From Nocardia sp. CDC159 (GTDB lineage Bacteria; Actinomycetota; Actinomycetes; Mycobacteriales; Mycobacteriaceae), in NCBI RefSeq assembly GCF_023740735.1, contig NZ_JAMRXH010000001.1:730039-794038 (forward strand): a stretch of DNA of 64,000 nucleotides, in the 5' to 3' direction. A program made the position numbers and the translations under genes. How positions within the stretch are numbered: position 1 is the stretch's first letter; every line of letters starts with the position of its first letter. Positions 32,279 to 41,663 of this stretch are shown here, piece by piece. A model generated the notes under the pieces. The model saw only the letters and a program-made list of their open reading frames with translations. It made no database searches and was not told the origin of the DNA.

Positions 32279-32995
32279 TCAGCTCTTCCTCACCCCGATG
32301 AACAACCCCCGCCCGAACGGTTCCGGCCGGACGAACTCCGCCGGGCAGCCCGCCGCCTCGAATGCCGCGAGATACTGCTCGCGGGTGAACAGCGCCAGCC
32401 GGTGCCGGTCGGTCAGGTGGCGGATGCCGTGCTCGGCGGTCGCGACCAGATACTGCACACTCATCACGACCGCATCCCCCTCGCGAATGGAGTGGGAGAA
32501 GCGGGCCACCGCGCCCTCGTCGTCGCGCACCAGATCGGTGGACACGTAGCCGGGCGCGAAAGTGTCCGGGAATACCCAGGGTTCGATCACCACCACCCCG
32601 CCGGGGGTCAGATGTCGCCCCAGGGTGGCCAGCGTCCGCGCCAGATCCGGATAGTCGTCCACATAACCGATGCTGCTGAACATGAGAGTGACGACGTCGA
32701 AGCTCCGCCCGAGTTCGAAGTCCCGCATATCGCCCTGGTGGACGGTGATCTCGGGGATGCGCCGCTTGGCCACCGCGATCATTTCCGGCGACTGCTCCAG
32801 GCCCGCCGCGTCCGGGAATTCCGCCCGCAGGTGCGCCAGGTGACGTCCGGTTCCGGACGCGACGTCGAGCACGGACGCGGCCGTGGGATTGCGGGCCCGG
32901 ACGAGGTCGGCGATCAGCCGGGCCTCACCCGCGTAATCCTTGCCGCGGTGGGCGTGGATGCGATCGTAGATGTCGGCGAACTCGCCCTCGTACAT
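32279..32995 (-). CDS. NDP-aminosugar N,N-dimethyltransferase (DesVI/TylM1 type)
   Basis: A 238-residue class I SAM methyltransferase. The start MYEGEFADIYDRIHAHRGKDY and the SAM motif VLDVASGTGRHLAHL, then GDMRDFELGRSFDVVTLMFSSIGYV and FARHL-like TPGGVVVIEPWVFP, closely follow DesVI and TylM1, which dimethylate the amino group of NDP-3-amino-3,6-dideoxyhexoses. Its start overlaps the glycosyltransferase stop by one base. Together with the aminotransferase and C-methyltransferase it points to a C-3-methylated, N,N-dimethylated amino sugar. Confidence 0.92.
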   Translation of the reverse strand: MYEGEFADIYDRIHAHRGKDYAGEARLIADLVRARNPTAASVLDVASGTGRHLAHLRAEFPDAAGLEQSPEMIAVAKRRIPEITVHQGDMRDFELGRSFDVVTLMFSSIGYVDDYPDLARTLATLGRHLTPGGVVVIEPWVFPDTFAPGYVSTDLVRDDEGAVARFSHSIREGDAVVMSVQYLVATAEHGIRHLTDRHRLALFTREQYLAAFEAAGCPAEFVRPEPFGRGLFIGVRKS

Positions 32996-34284
32996 CAGCG
33001 TTCCTCTCGATAGGCGTCGACCAACGCCTCCAGCCTGGGCACCAGCGCGACAGGGGTGGGCAGGGCGTGGATCTCCTCGCGCAACCGCCGCGCGCCCGCG
33101 GCGAACGACGGATCCTCCAGCAGGGCGCGCAGGCCGTCGCGCAGCCCCGGGCCGGTGAGTTTGTCCACGGGCACGCACAGTCCCGCCCCCGCTTCCTGAA
33201 TGCCGTTGCCGCGCACGGCATCCCAGCCCTCGGCGACCATCAGCTGGGGCACCCCGTGCACCTCCGCGGTGGCGCGGGTGCCGCTGCCGCCGAGATGGAC
33301 GACGGCCGCGCAGGTGGGCAGCAGCGCGTCGAGCGGGACGAAGCCGACCAGCCGCACATTGTCCGGCACCGCGATCGCCACCCGCTCCGGATCCATGGTG
33401 GCGATCACCTCGCAGTCCAGCCCGGCCACCGCCTCGAACAGCTCGCCCGCACCGAGCTCGCCGAGCACGGCGTCGAGGTACTCGACCTGCTGCCCATGTG
33501 AGCGGTCGGTCAGGCCCAGGGTCATACAGACGCGGGGTCGTTCGGCCGGGGTGCGCAGCCAGTCCGGCACGACCGCCGGACCGTTGTAGGGGATGTAGCG
33601 CAGCGACTCGTAGTGCAGCCCGGTGTCCAACCGCATCCTGGGCGGGGTGATGTCCACGGTGAACTGCCCGGTGATCACCTTCTCGTCGAACGACGATCCG
33701 TACCGGGACAGCGTGTGCGACAACCACTCCGCGGTCGGATCCTCGCGGTAGGGCTCGGGCAGTTCCGCCGACATCCGCAGCAGGGCCTGCCGGACGCGCA
33801 GGGCGACGTCCGGACCCCAGTTGAAGCGGGCGCCGACCGCGCCGGTCACGCGGGCGGCGATGCTCCCGGCGAAGGTGTAGGTCTCGGAGATGATCAGGTC
33901 GGGTCGCCAGTCCCGGGCGAACGCCACCATGTCGTCCACCATCGGATCGTCGTTCATCGTGGCCCACATCGCCGCGCTCGCCATGTGCTCGAAGGCGAGA
34001 AGTCCGGTGTGCGTCCAGGTTTCGGTGGCCGTGTAGTCGAAGTCACGCACGTGGTCGAGACAGCCGGGGAAGATCGCGTCGAGCACGTCCGGGGCGTACT
34101 GGTCGCCGTACCACTCGGCGGGTCCGGCGGTGACAGCGGTGAGCCCCGCGCCGGTGATGGTCGCCGCCATCGCGGGCTGGCTGACGATCCGGACCTCGTG
34201 CCCGGCGCCGCGCAACGCCCAGGCCAGCGGAACCATGGAGTAGAAGTGCGTGGGCGCGGCGAAACAGGTCAGCACGACCTTCAT
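32995..34284 (-). CDS. Glycosyltransferase (GT1, P450-activator-dependent type), sugar arm
   Basis: A 429-residue GT-B glycosyltransferase similar to DesVII, AknS and EryCIII. The N-terminal acceptor half starts MKVVLTCFAAPTHFYSMVPLAWALRGAGHEV; the donor half contains VRLVGFVPLDALLPTCAAVVHLGGSGT and GVPQLMVAEGWDAVRGNGIQEAGAG, the nucleotide-sugar-binding region of this group. It overlaps the upstream P450-like gene by ATGA, so it is made together with its activator. Being next to the N,N-dimethyltransferase, it most likely attaches the amino sugar to the aglycone. Confidence 0.9.
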   Translation of the reverse strand: MKVVLTCFAAPTHFYSMVPLAWALRGAGHEVRIVSQPAMAATITGAGLTAVTAGPAEWYGDQYAPDVLDAIFPGCLDHVRDFDYTATETWTHTGLLAFEHMASAAMWATMNDDPMVDDMVAFARDWRPDLIISETYTFAGSIAARVTGAVGARFNWGPDVALRVRQALLRMSAELPEPYREDPTAEWLSHTLSRYGSSFDEKVITGQFTVDITPPRMRLDTGLHYESLRYIPYNGPAVVPDWLRTPAERPRVCMTLGLTDRSHGQQVEYLDAVLGELGAGELFEAVAGLDCEVIATMDPERVAIAVPDNVRLVGFVPLDALLPTCAAVVHLGGSGTRATAEVHGVPQLMVAEGWDAVRGNGIQEAGAGLCVPVDKLTGPGLRDGLRALLEDPSFAAGARRLREEIHALPTPVALVPRLEALVDAYREER

Positions 34285-35243
34285 GCGGACACCGCCTCTC
34301 GGAACTCGGTGGGCAGGGGCGCGACCGGCAGCCGGTCCAGACCGCCGGTGGCCGGTGCCAGCGGGCGGTCGAGCGGGGCGCCGGTGGACACCAGCCGCGG
34401 ATGGCGGCGCGCGATCGCGGTCAGGACGGCGTCGGCGGTGGCGTACACCACGGGCAGCTCCACCCAGCGCGGCAACGCATCCGGGCGGGTGAGCACGGCC
34501 ACCTGGCTGTTGCCGGGAATCACCTCCCCGGCCACGGTCACCTCCGCGCCCGTGGTGGTCAGCTGCAACCGCACGGGTGGGTGTGCGGCCCGGGTCCGTT
34601 CGACCGCGCCCTCGGTATCCGGCCACCGGCCGTCCGCGAGCAGGGCGGCCGCGGTGCGCGTGACCAGATCGGCGGTGAGCCGCGGCGCGACCACGGCGAG
34701 GAAGAACGCCGGGGTGCGGGCGCCCAGCGCGGCGCGCAGGGCGTCGACGGCGGCGAGCATGCGCTCGGTGGCCGCCGCCCGCTGCGGGCACAGCAGGTTG
34801 TCCAGCACCGGGGTCGCGCCGAGCAGGTCGTCCGGCTCGGCGCCGAGCAGCTCCGCGTACGCCCTGGCGCACAACAGCTCCGCGGCGGGAACCAGATCGG
34901 TCAGCTCGCCGGGCACGGCGGTCACCGCGGGCGCCGGGGTGTCGGCCAGCGCGGCGACGCCCGCCGGGTCTGCGGGTTCGATGTCCTCGGCCGCGACCGC
35001 CATCACCCGCGACCCCGTCGGGCGCCAGTCGGCCAGCCCGGTCGAGGCCGCGAACACGGTACCGGCGTGCGCGCCGCCGACCAGCACCGTCCCGGTCGTG
35101 CTGTGCGACACCGGATCCGCGATCACCGGCCACCCGTCGGCCGGATGACCGCGCAGCAGCACCGCCAGCGGGTCGCCCGCCGCGGCCCGCACCCATTGCA
35201 GCCCGCGCACGAGTTGCATGCGTCGCCGTAGCCCACTGTCCAC
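34281..35243 (-). CDS. P450-like glycosyltransferase activator (DesVIII/AknT family)
   Basis: A 320-residue cytochrome P450 homologue without the heme-binding Cys loop, of the kind that forms a complex with and activates the partner glycosyltransferase. It starts in family style (RRRMQLVRGLQWVRAAAGDPLAVLLRG) and retains P450-derived helices (RAAHPPVRLQLTTTGAEVTVAGEVIPGNSQV replaces the ExxR-to-beta region). GTG 35243 is chosen for the GAGAGG upstream; an in-frame ATG at 35219 is the alternative. It heads a three-gene minus-strand operon: activator, glycosyltransferase, N-methyltransferase. Confidence 0.87.
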   Translation of the reverse strand: MDSGLRRRMQLVRGLQWVRAAAGDPLAVLLRGHPADGWPVIADPVSHSTTGTVLVGGAHAGTVFAASTGLADWRPTGSRVMAVAAEDIEPADPAGVAALADTPAPAVTAVPGELTDLVPAAELLCARAYAELLGAEPDDLLGATPVLDNLLCPQRAAATERMLAAVDALRAALGARTPAFFLAVVAPRLTADLVTRTAAALLADGRWPDTEGAVERTRAAHPPVRLQLTTTGAEVTVAGEVIPGNSQVAVLTRPDALPRWVELPVVYATADAVLTAIARRHPRLVSTGAPLDRPLAPATGGLDRLPVAPLPTEFREAVSA

Positions 35244-35293
35244 TCCGACCTCTCTTCCCGAATGTCTTCGCTCTGCTCGGACGCTAACGCGCA

Positions 35294-35324
35294 CGCCTAC
35301 AGGCCCGGTTGAAGCCGCGTCGAG
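35294..35324 (-). promoter_or_regulatory. SARP-type promoter of the activator/glycosyltransferase operon
   Basis: On the minus strand, heptamers CTCGACG (35324-35318) and TTCAACC (35313-35307) have an 11-bp period; TAGGCG (35299-35294) follows after 7 bp. The start codon is about 50 bp downstream. The second heptamer departs from the consensus at one position. Confidence 0.55.
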
Positions 35325-35332
35325 GCGTATTT

Positions 35333-35371
35333 CCCCGCACCACACCGCATCCCGATCGGCGTGGTGCGGGG
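35333..35371 (-). terminator. Terminator after the aminotransferase gene
   Basis: CCCCGCACCAC at 35333-35343 and GTGGTGCGGGG at 35361-35371 are perfect 11-bp arms, with three more pairs inside after one mismatch. It begins nine bases beyond the aminotransferase stop, on the upstream side of the next operon's promoter. Confidence 0.8.
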
Positions 35372-35379
35372 CCGCCCAC

Positions 35380-36489
35380 TCAGAAGCGGGCCAGGATTTC
35401 ACGCAGCGCGTCGATCACCTTGTGCTGCACGTCCAATGGCAGCGAGGGGTACATCGGCAGCGAGAAGATCTCGTCCGCCAGGGCCTCGGTGACCGGCAGC
35501 GATCCCTTGGCGTAGCCCAGTTTCGCGAAGCCGGACATGGTGTGCACCGGCCAGCGGTAGCTGACGTTCAGCTTGATGTCGTAGTCCAGCAGGGCTTCCA
35601 GGATCTCCTCGCGCCGCGGATGGCGGACCACGTACAGGTAGTACACGTGGTCGTTGCCGTCGGCCAGCGCGGGCAGGCCGAGTTCGGTGTCCGCCAGGCC
35701 CTCGGCGTAGCGGGCGGCGACGGCACGGCGGCCCGCGATGTACTCGTCGAGCCGGGAGAGCTTGCGGCGCAGGATCTCCGCGTGCACCTCGTCCAATCGG
35801 CTGTTGTGCCCGGGGGTTTCGACCACGTAGTACCGCTCGGCCATCCCGTAGTACCGCAGGCGGCGCAACCGCTGATCGATCTCCTCCTCGGCCGTGACGA
35901 CCGCACCGCCATCGCCGTACGCGCCGAGCACCTTGGTGGGGTAGAAGGAGAAGGCGGCCGCGTCGCTCATCGTGCCCGCGATGCGCCCGCGCTGGCGAGC
36001 GCCGTGCGACTGCGCGCAGTCCTCCAGGATCTTCAGTCCGTGCTCGGCCGCCAGGCGCCGCAGCGGGTCCATATCGACACACTGACCGTACAGGTGTACG
36101 GGCACAATGCATGTGGTGCGCTCGGTGATCGCGGCGGCCACCTGCGTGGTGTCCATGAGATAGTCCTCGGCCCGGATGTCCACGAACACCGGGATCGCAC
36201 CGACGGCGTCGATCGCCACGACGGTCGGCGCGGCGGTGTTGGATACCGTGACGACCTCGTCGCCGGGGCCGACACCCAGGGCCTGCAGGCCCAATTTGAT
36301 CGCGTTGGTGCCGTTGTCCACGCCCACCGCGTGCCCGAGCCCGTGGTAGGCGGCGAATTCGTGCTCGAAGGAGCGAGTGCTCTCGCCGAATACGAGTTGG
36401 CCGGACCGGAAGACCTTGTCCACGGCGGCGAGGATGTCGTCGCGCTCGCGGTCGTATTCGGGAAGATAGTCCCACACTAGGGTAGCCAA
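35380..36489 (-). CDS. NDP-sugar C-3 aminotransferase (DegT/DnrJ/EryC1 family)
   Basis: A 369-residue PLP enzyme. Visible elements are [20 protein letters not shown] (cofactor phosphate region), [15 protein letters not shown] with the PLP-binding Asp and Gln, and [19 protein letters not shown] with the Schiff-base Lys (about residue 185). It most resembles EvaB/DnmJ-type enzymes that aminate C-3 of NDP-3,4-diketo-2,6-dideoxyhexoses. The start is TTG 36489, with AGAGGA upstream; a GTG at 36477 is possible. It has its own SARP-type promoter and a terminator. Confidence 0.9.
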   Translation of the reverse strand: MATLVWDYLPEYDRERDDILAAVDKVFRSGQLVFGESTRSFEHEFAAYHGLGHAVGVDNGTNAIKLGLQALGVGPGDEVVTVSNTAAPTVVAIDAVGAIPVFVDIRAEDYLMDTTQVAAAITERTTCIVPVHLYGQCVDMDPLRRLAAEHGLKILEDCAQSHGARQRGRIAGTMSDAAAFSFYPTKVLGAYGDGGAVVTAEEEIDQRLRRLRYYGMAERYYVVETPGHNSRLDEVHAEILRRKLSRLDEYIAGRRAVAARYAEGLADTELGLPALADGNDHVYYLYVVRHPRREEILEALLDYDIKLNVSYRWPVHTMSGFAKLGYAKGSLPVTEALADEIFSLPMYPSLPLDVQHKVIDALREILARF

Positions 36490-36527
36490 GGGTCAGTCCT
36501 CTGCAGTCGGATCGATACGCCCTTTCG

Positions 36528-36560
36528 GGTCTACCAATGGCGACTCGAACCTGCCTGGAG
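36528..36560 (-). promoter_or_regulatory. SARP-type promoter of the aminotransferase gene
   Basis: Minus-strand heptamers CTCCAGG (36560-36554) and TTCGAGT (36549-36543) repeat with an 11-bp period; TAGACC (36533-36528) follows after 9 bp. The proximal heptamer is close to the consensus seen at 30049 and 58797, the distal one is weaker. Confidence 0.5.
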
Positions 36561-36636
36561 ACCGCACCGGAGCCGCCACGCGGTGGCGGCCGCCCGGCGG
36601 CGCCTCTAGCCTGGGACCACCGGGAGGAGAAAGCCG

Positions 36637-37563
36637 TTGGCACACAACGAGATCAGAACGGCCGTGGTGCTGGGTGGCACGGGCTGGGTCGGCAGACACC
36701 TGTGCGCGACGCTGGCCGAGAGCGGGACGCGGGTGGTGGCGGTGGCCCGCAACCGCACCGCGGGACTGCGTTGCGACCGGTTCGCCGCGCTGGATCTGGC
36801 CACCGCGCCCGCCGCGGCGACGGCGGCCCTGTTGCGCGAGGAGTCGGCCGAGGTCGTCATCAACGCCACCGACGCCGCGAACGCGACCGACGGGTGGGAC
36901 CGCACCGAGGCGGAACTGGTGCGGGCCAACGTATCCCTGGTCGAACAGGTACTGACGGCGGTGCGGGCGCAGCCGCGGCCGGTGCGGCTGGTGCACATCG
37001 GTACGATGCACGAGTACTCTCCCGCCGCCTTCGGCACACCGATCGGCGAGGCCATGCCGTGCGCGCCCGAATCCGCCTATGCGCGGACGAAACTCGCCGG
37101 TTCCCAGGCGGTGCTGGACGCGACGCGGACCGGCGCGGTGGACGCCGTCGTGCTGCGGGCGGTGAATGTGTGCGGGCCGCATCCGTCGCCCGCGAGCCTG
37201 CCGGGCAAGCTGGTGGCGCTGCTGGCGACGGGCACGGTGCGGCTGCCGATCGCCGACGCGCACCGGGATTGGCTGGACGTGCGCGATCTGGCGCGCGCCG
37301 CGGTGGCCGCCGCGCGGCGGCCGGGCGTGACCGGGGTGGTCAATATCGGCAGCGGCCGAGCGGTGCCGATGCGCGAGTTCGTCGAAACCTTCGTCACCGC
37401 CGCCGGTTTCCCGCTGTCGGTGGTGGAGGACACCGCCAGCGAGGTGCACAGCTACGGCGGGTCGTGGCTACAGGCCGACATCCGCAGGGCCGCCGAGGTG
37501 CTCGACTGGAAACCGCGGTGGTCGCTGACGGAATCCCTGCGGGACATGTGGGCGGCCCGGTAG
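36637..37563 (+). CDS. NDP-hexose 4-ketoreductase (extended SDR)
   Basis: A 308-residue NAD(P)-dependent reductase/epimerase. It has the Rossmann motif VVLGGTGWVGRHL near residue 10, HIGTMHEYSP with the catalytic Thr/Ser, and SAYARTKLAG giving Tyr and Lys (about 148 and 152). This family (EvaE, DnmV, AknM type) reduces the C-4 ketone in the last step of deoxysugar formation. TTG start at 36637, behind GGGAGGAG. It stands between the divergent aminotransferase and the convergent C-methyltransferase. Confidence 0.88.
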   Translation: MAHNEIRTAVVLGGTGWVGRHLCATLAESGTRVVAVARNRTAGLRCDRFAALDLATAPAAATAALLREESAEVVINATDAANATDGWDRTEAELVRANVSLVEQVLTAVRAQPRPVRLVHIGTMHEYSPAAFGTPIGEAMPCAPESAYARTKLAGSQAVLDATRTGAVDAVVLRAVNVCGPHPSPASLPGKLVALLATGTVRLPIADAHRDWLDVRDLARAAVAAARRPGVTGVVNIGSGRAVPMREFVETFVTAAGFPLSVVEDTASEVHSYGGSWLQADIRRAAEVLDWKPRWSLTESLRDMWAAR

Positions 37564-37588
37564 CGGACCGCCCGTCCGAGCGTGGCCG

Positions 37589-38824
37589 TCAGACGACCCG
37601 GACGTCCGGGGTGTAGAGGATCCACTTGCCGCCCGCGGCGGTGAAACCGGTTTCCTTGGCCATGATCTCCTGCGCGTGGTTCCACGCGAACAGCAGCGCG
37701 TAGTCCGGATACGACGCCGCGAAATCCTCGGCGGGCCGTACCGGCAGATGCGCGCCGGGAGTCAGCCGGTGCTGTTTGGCCGGAGTGGTGTCGCAGACGT
37801 AGCTCACCAGGTCCGGGGTGATGCCGCAGTAGTTGGTGACGGTGGCGCTCTTGGCGGTGGCGCCGTAGCCGACGACGGTGGCGCCGTCGGCCTTCAGCTT
37901 GCGCAGCAACGCCATCAGCTCGGAGCGGATGACCGCGACCGCGGCGGCGAATGCGGTGAGGGTGGCGGGGTCGTGCAGGCCGCGCGCCGACTCCTCGGCC
38001 AGTAGGTCGGCGACGGCCGGGGTCGGCACGCGCGCGCCCGCCCGGGCCAGGGTGTAGCGCACTTCGCCGCCGTGCACCGGCAGCCGTTCGACGTCCACCA
38101 GTTCGAAGCCGAATCGCTGGGCCATGGCACGCACGGAGGTGGCGCTGAAGAAGTAGAAGTGCTCGTCGTAGATCTGGTCGAACGAGGTGCGCTCGACGAT
38201 CTCGCCCAGGTACGGGTCCTCGAATACGAACACCCCGCCCGGGGTGAGCAGCGCGTCCAGCCCCGCGAAAATCGAGTCGACGTACGGGATGTGGCAGAAG
38301 GTGTTGGCCGCGTAGACGACGTCGGCCGGGCCGTGGTCGGCGCGCACTGCCCGCGCGGTGCTCGCCTCGAAGAATTCGGTGAGCACGTCGACGCCCTGTG
38401 CCCGGGCGTGGTCGGCGACGGCGCCCGAGGGCTCGACGCCGAGATGGCGCACCCCCGCCTTCGCGATCGTCCGGAGCATGATGCCGTCGTTGCTGCCGAT
38501 TTCCACAATGAACGGATCGGCTCCGGTCAGTTCGTTCTCCAGGAATTTGTTCGCGGTATTCTCGAAATGTTCGCGCATCACAGAGGAACCCGAGGAAAAA
38601 TACGGATAATCGGCGTGGAACATCTTCGCCCGGGGCACCTCCTCCAGCAATTGGACCATCGCGCACGACTCGCACTGTCCGGCCGCGAGATGATAGAAGA
38701 ACTCCTCCCCCTCCTGCTCAGGGGCCCGGAACGCATCCGACAGCGGCTGCCGTCCGAGATCGATGAATTCGATAACCGCTTTGCCACAGACTCGACATTC
38801 GACCATGTCCCGAACTGTATCCAC
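37589..38824 (-). CDS. NDP-hexose C-3 methyltransferase (EvaC/TylCIII type)
   Basis: A 411-residue SAM-dependent C-methyltransferase with the family's three parts. An N-terminal zinc-binding domain has CRVCG and CESC pairs (about 10-55); the central domain has FIVEIGSNDGIMLRTIAKAG and the tyrosine-rich DQIYDEHFYFFSATSV with the catalytic Tyr/His pair; the C-terminal nucleotide-fold part has VVGYGATAKSATVTNYCGI. It methylates C-3 of NDP-4-keto-2,6-dideoxysugars, giving a branched sugar. The GTG at 38824 is used; an ATG at 38806 is also possible, and neither has a clear binding site. Confidence 0.92.
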   Translation of the reverse strand: MDTVRDMVECRVCGKAVIEFIDLGRQPLSDAFRAPEQEGEEFFYHLAAGQCESCAMVQLLEEVPRAKMFHADYPYFSSGSSVMREHFENTANKFLENELTGADPFIVEIGSNDGIMLRTIAKAGVRHLGVEPSGAVADHARAQGVDVLTEFFEASTARAVRADHGPADVVYAANTFCHIPYVDSIFAGLDALLTPGGVFVFEDPYLGEIVERTSFDQIYDEHFYFFSATSVRAMAQRFGFELVDVERLPVHGGEVRYTLARAGARVPTPAVADLLAEESARGLHDPATLTAFAAAVAVIRSELMALLRKLKADGATVVGYGATAKSATVTNYCGITPDLVSYVCDTTPAKQHRLTPGAHLPVRPAEDFAASYPDYALLFAWNHAQEIMAKETGFTAAGGKWILYTPDVRVV

Positions 38825-38840
38825 GCCCGGGCGAGGACCG

Positions 38841-38891
38841 CTCGAGTCTCACTCGAACCCCTTCGCACCAAACAATTTTGTGGACTAGGAT
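38841..38891 (+). promoter_or_regulatory. SARP-like repeats in the rhamnosidase/C-methyltransferase divergent region
   Basis: CTCGAGT (38841-38847) and CTCGAAC (38852-38858) have an 11-bp period on the plus strand, with a further TTCGCAC at 38862; a TAGGAT -10-like element lies at 38886-38891. The first pair also reads as an 11-bp repeat on the minus strand (TTCGAGT, then CTCGAGC), toward the C-methyltransferase. Spacing to the -10 is longer than at the other sites, so it may serve the minus-strand gene. Confidence 0.5.
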
Positions 38892-38944
38892 AGCAGCGGA
38901 CTGAATTTTTTTCCGGCCCGTTCCAACTGGGGAGAAAAGCCTGT

Positions 38945-41659
38945 ATGGACAGCAATGCCGTCGTCGTCGCGGGCCTGACCGTGAACTATCTGGTGGACCC
39001 GCGCGGAATAGACGACCCGACACCGGCGCTGGGTTGGCGACTGGTCTCGGCGCACCGGGACATCGTGCAGTCGGCCTACCGGATCCGAGCCGCCTCGACT
39101 CCGGAACTCCTCGCACTGGACCGGCCGGACCTGTGGGATTCCGGCCCGGTCGCCTCGGATCGGCAGGTGGACATCGGCTACGAGGGGCAGCCGCTGTCCT
39201 CGCGCGCACAGGGGTTCTGGCAGGTCCGGGTATGGACCAACGATGACCGGGAGTCGGCGTGGAGTCCGATCGCCCGGTGGGAGATGGGCCTGCTCGAACC
39301 GGCCGACTGGACCGCGAAATGGATCACCGGCGCGTCGCCCGCGGCCCGCGAGCAGGGGCCCCTGCCGATCTTCGCCAAGCGTTTCAGCGTGCCGCCGCAG
39401 CGACGGATCGAACAAGCGCGGCTGTATGTTTCGGGCCTCGGCCTGTACGAGGCACGGCTCAACGGCCGCAAGGTCGGTGCGGACGTCCTGACGCCGAGCG
39501 TGACCGATTACCGAAAACGCGCCCTGTACAGGACATATGACGTCACCGAACACCTGCGGCCCGGCGACAATGTCGTCGGAATGCTCGTCGGCAACGGCTT
39601 TTTCAATGTGCCCGAACGGGAGGGCCGCTACTGGGAGTCGGTGACCTGGAAGAACGGCGTCGCCGGGAGCGGGGAGACCGTCCGGCTGTCCGGTGAACCG
39701 AAGGTCATCGCGCAGTTGGAGATTCGCTATGCCGACGGGACCGTTCAGCGGGTGGCCAGCGACTCCACCTGGCGGGTCGACGACGGCCCGCTGGACTTCT
39801 CGGGCTATTACGGTGGCGAGGATTTCGACGCCCGCCGCTGGCCGTCCGGCTGGGATCGGCCCGACGGTGACCACTCCGGGTGGCGTTACGCCGACGTTGC
39901 CTCCGAGACCCCCGCGACGCTCAGCGCGCAATTCGAGCCCGCTGTCGTCGAGGCGGAGTGGCTGCCCGCGGTCGAGATGTCCGAACCCGAACCCGGCGTA
40001 TACGTCTTCGATTTCGGCACCGCCTTCGTCGGCTGGCCGCGGATCGAGGTCGAAGGGCCCGCCGGGACGCGGATCGGCCTGTTTCCGGGCTGGTATCTCG
40101 ACAACGGCCGGGTCAGTCAGAGCGGCATGGTCGGGTGGGTGCCGAATGTGGTTGTGGCCGACCACTATACGTTGGCGGGCGACGGGGTGGAGGCGTGGCA
40201 TCCGCGCTTCGGCTACCACGGATTCCGGTATCTCGAAATTCGCGGACTGCCGACCCGGCCGAACCTGTCGAGCGTGACCGGCATCGCGGTGCGCGCCGCG
40301 GTCGCCGCCACCGCCGCCTTCGACTGCTCCGATCCGCTGCTGAACGCCATCGACCGCATCGCCGAGCGCAGCATGCGCAGCGCCATGATCGCGCCGACCA
40401 TGCCCACCGACCCCAACCGCGAGAAGGCCGGGTGGCAGGCCGACCGCGGCTTCGCGCTCAGCGGTGTGCACCGCTACGACTTCGCCTCCTACAACCAGGC
40501 GATGCTGCGCGAGGTCTTCGACGCGCAACGCCCGGATGGCGACCTGCCCGGCATCGTCCCCGATCCCACCGATTTCTGGTACGACGGCGATATCAACTGG
40601 AGCGGCGCGCCGATCGTGCAGGCATACGAAAGCTACCGCCGCTACGGTGACACCGCGGCGCTACGACGCCACTATGCCGGTATGCGGCAGTACTTTCGGC
40701 TGCTGCGATCGCGCGAGCGGGACGGCGGCTATCCGCCGGGCGACATCTCGGAGGGCTACTTCGGCGACTGGATGTATCCGGGCCAGCACTGGCAACATCC
40801 GTTCGATCCGGACAACGCCCACTTCACCCCGCCCGAGATGACCGAGGCGTGGGGGTACTGGAAGATCGCCACCGCCATGGCGGGCATCGCGGCGGCCCTG
40901 AACCAGGCCGACCACGCACTGGAGTACCGCGGCAAGGCCGAGGCGATCGCGACGGTGTACCACCAGAAGTTCTTCGATCCCGCCACCGCCACGTACGGGC
41001 GCGGGTCGCAGACGGCCACGGCGCTCGCCCTCGATATGGGCGCGCCCCCGAAGGAATTGCGGGAATCGGTGCTCGCCACTTTGGTCGAGAACATCAGAGC
41101 ATCCGGAAACCACCTCACCGCCGGGATGATCGGGCTGCCCGCGATCGTCCGCGTCCTCACCGACGCGGGCCGTCACGACGTGCTCTACGACGTCGCCGTC
41201 CAAACCAGCTATCCCAGTTACGGATACTGGATCGAGCACGGCGCCACCTCGCTACCGGAGAGCTGGGAATGGAACGGCCGCGAAGGCGTGGCCGACCTGA
41301 ACATCCTCGGCGGGTTGCCCTCGTGGTTCACCCACGGCCTCGCGGGAATTCGGCAGGACCCCGACGCGGTCGCCTTCGATAGAATCCGCATCGCCCCCGC
41401 CCTCGTCGGCTCGCTCACGACGGTGTGCGCGACCCTGCGAACCGTGCGCGGGGAGATCGTCAGCCGCTGGCACCGCGACGGCAGCGCGGTCGAACTGGAG
41501 GTCCTCATTCCGGCCAACAGCACCGCCACCGTCGTGGTGCCCCTGCTGCGGCCGGACGCGGAGATCACCACTTCCACCGCGGCGCAACGGGTCGACCGGA
41601 ACGACAGGCATGCCACCTACCGAATCGGTTCCGGCACATGGACATTCACCCAGCGCTGA
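38945..41659 (+). CDS. Alpha-L-rhamnosidase (GH78), intracellular
   Basis: A 904-residue glycoside hydrolase of family 78. It begins with the Ig-like domain typical of the family (VNYLVDPRGIDDPTPALGWRL), then a carbohydrate-binding region with ARLYVSGLGLYEARLNGRKVG (about 158-178), the (alpha/alpha)6 catalytic barrel with MPTDPNREKAGWQADRGF holding the acid Glu and Asp, WEWNGREG-type substrate segment near the end, and a C-terminal beta domain. There is no signal peptide, so it acts inside the cell. Its location among L-sugar genes suggests removal of an L-rhamnose-type residue from a pathway intermediate or an imported glycoside. It is preceded by SARP-like repeats and convergent with a MarR gene. 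Confidence 0.9.
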   Translation: MDSNAVVVAGLTVNYLVDPRGIDDPTPALGWRLVSAHRDIVQSAYRIRAASTPELLALDRPDLWDSGPVASDRQVDIGYEGQPLSSRAQGFWQVRVWTNDDRESAWSPIARWEMGLLEPADWTAKWITGASPAAREQGPLPIFAKRFSVPPQRRIEQARLYVSGLGLYEARLNGRKVGADVLTPSVTDYRKRALYRTYDVTEHLRPGDNVVGMLVGNGFFNVPEREGRYWESVTWKNGVAGSGETVRLSGEPKVIAQLEIRYADGTVQRVASDSTWRVDDGPLDFSGYYGGEDFDARRWPSGWDRPDGDHSGWRYADVASETPATLSAQFEPAVVEAEWLPAVEMSEPEPGVYVFDFGTAFVGWPRIEVEGPAGTRIGLFPGWYLDNGRVSQSGMVGWVPNVVVADHYTLAGDGVEAWHPRFGYHGFRYLEIRGLPTRPNLSSVTGIAVRAAVAATAAFDCSDPLLNAIDRIAERSMRSAMIAPTMPTDPNREKAGWQADRGFALSGVHRYDFASYNQAMLREVFDAQRPDGDLPGIVPDPTDFWYDGDINWSGAPIVQAYESYRRYGDTAALRRHYAGMRQYFRLLRSRERDGGYPPGDISEGYFGDWMYPGQHWQHPFDPDNAHFTPPEMTEAWGYWKIATAMAGIAAALNQADHALEYRGKAEAIATVYHQKFFDPATATYGRGSQTATALALDMGAPPKELRESVLATLVENIRASGNHLTAGMIGLPAIVRVLTDAGRHDVLYDVAVQTSYPSYGYWIEHGATSLPESWEWNGREGVADLNILGGLPSWFTHGLAGIRQDPDAVAFDRIRIAPALVGSLTTVCATLRTVRGEIVSRWHRDGSAVELEVLIPANSTATVVVPLLRPDAEITTSTAAQRVDRNDRHATYRIGSGTWTFTQR

Positions 41660-41663
41660 GCCG

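Noticed and set aside
34281..35243. Functional cytochrome P450 at 34281 and at 51410
   Set aside because: Neither has the heme-binding Cys loop; both match the P450-derived activators of glycosyltransferases.
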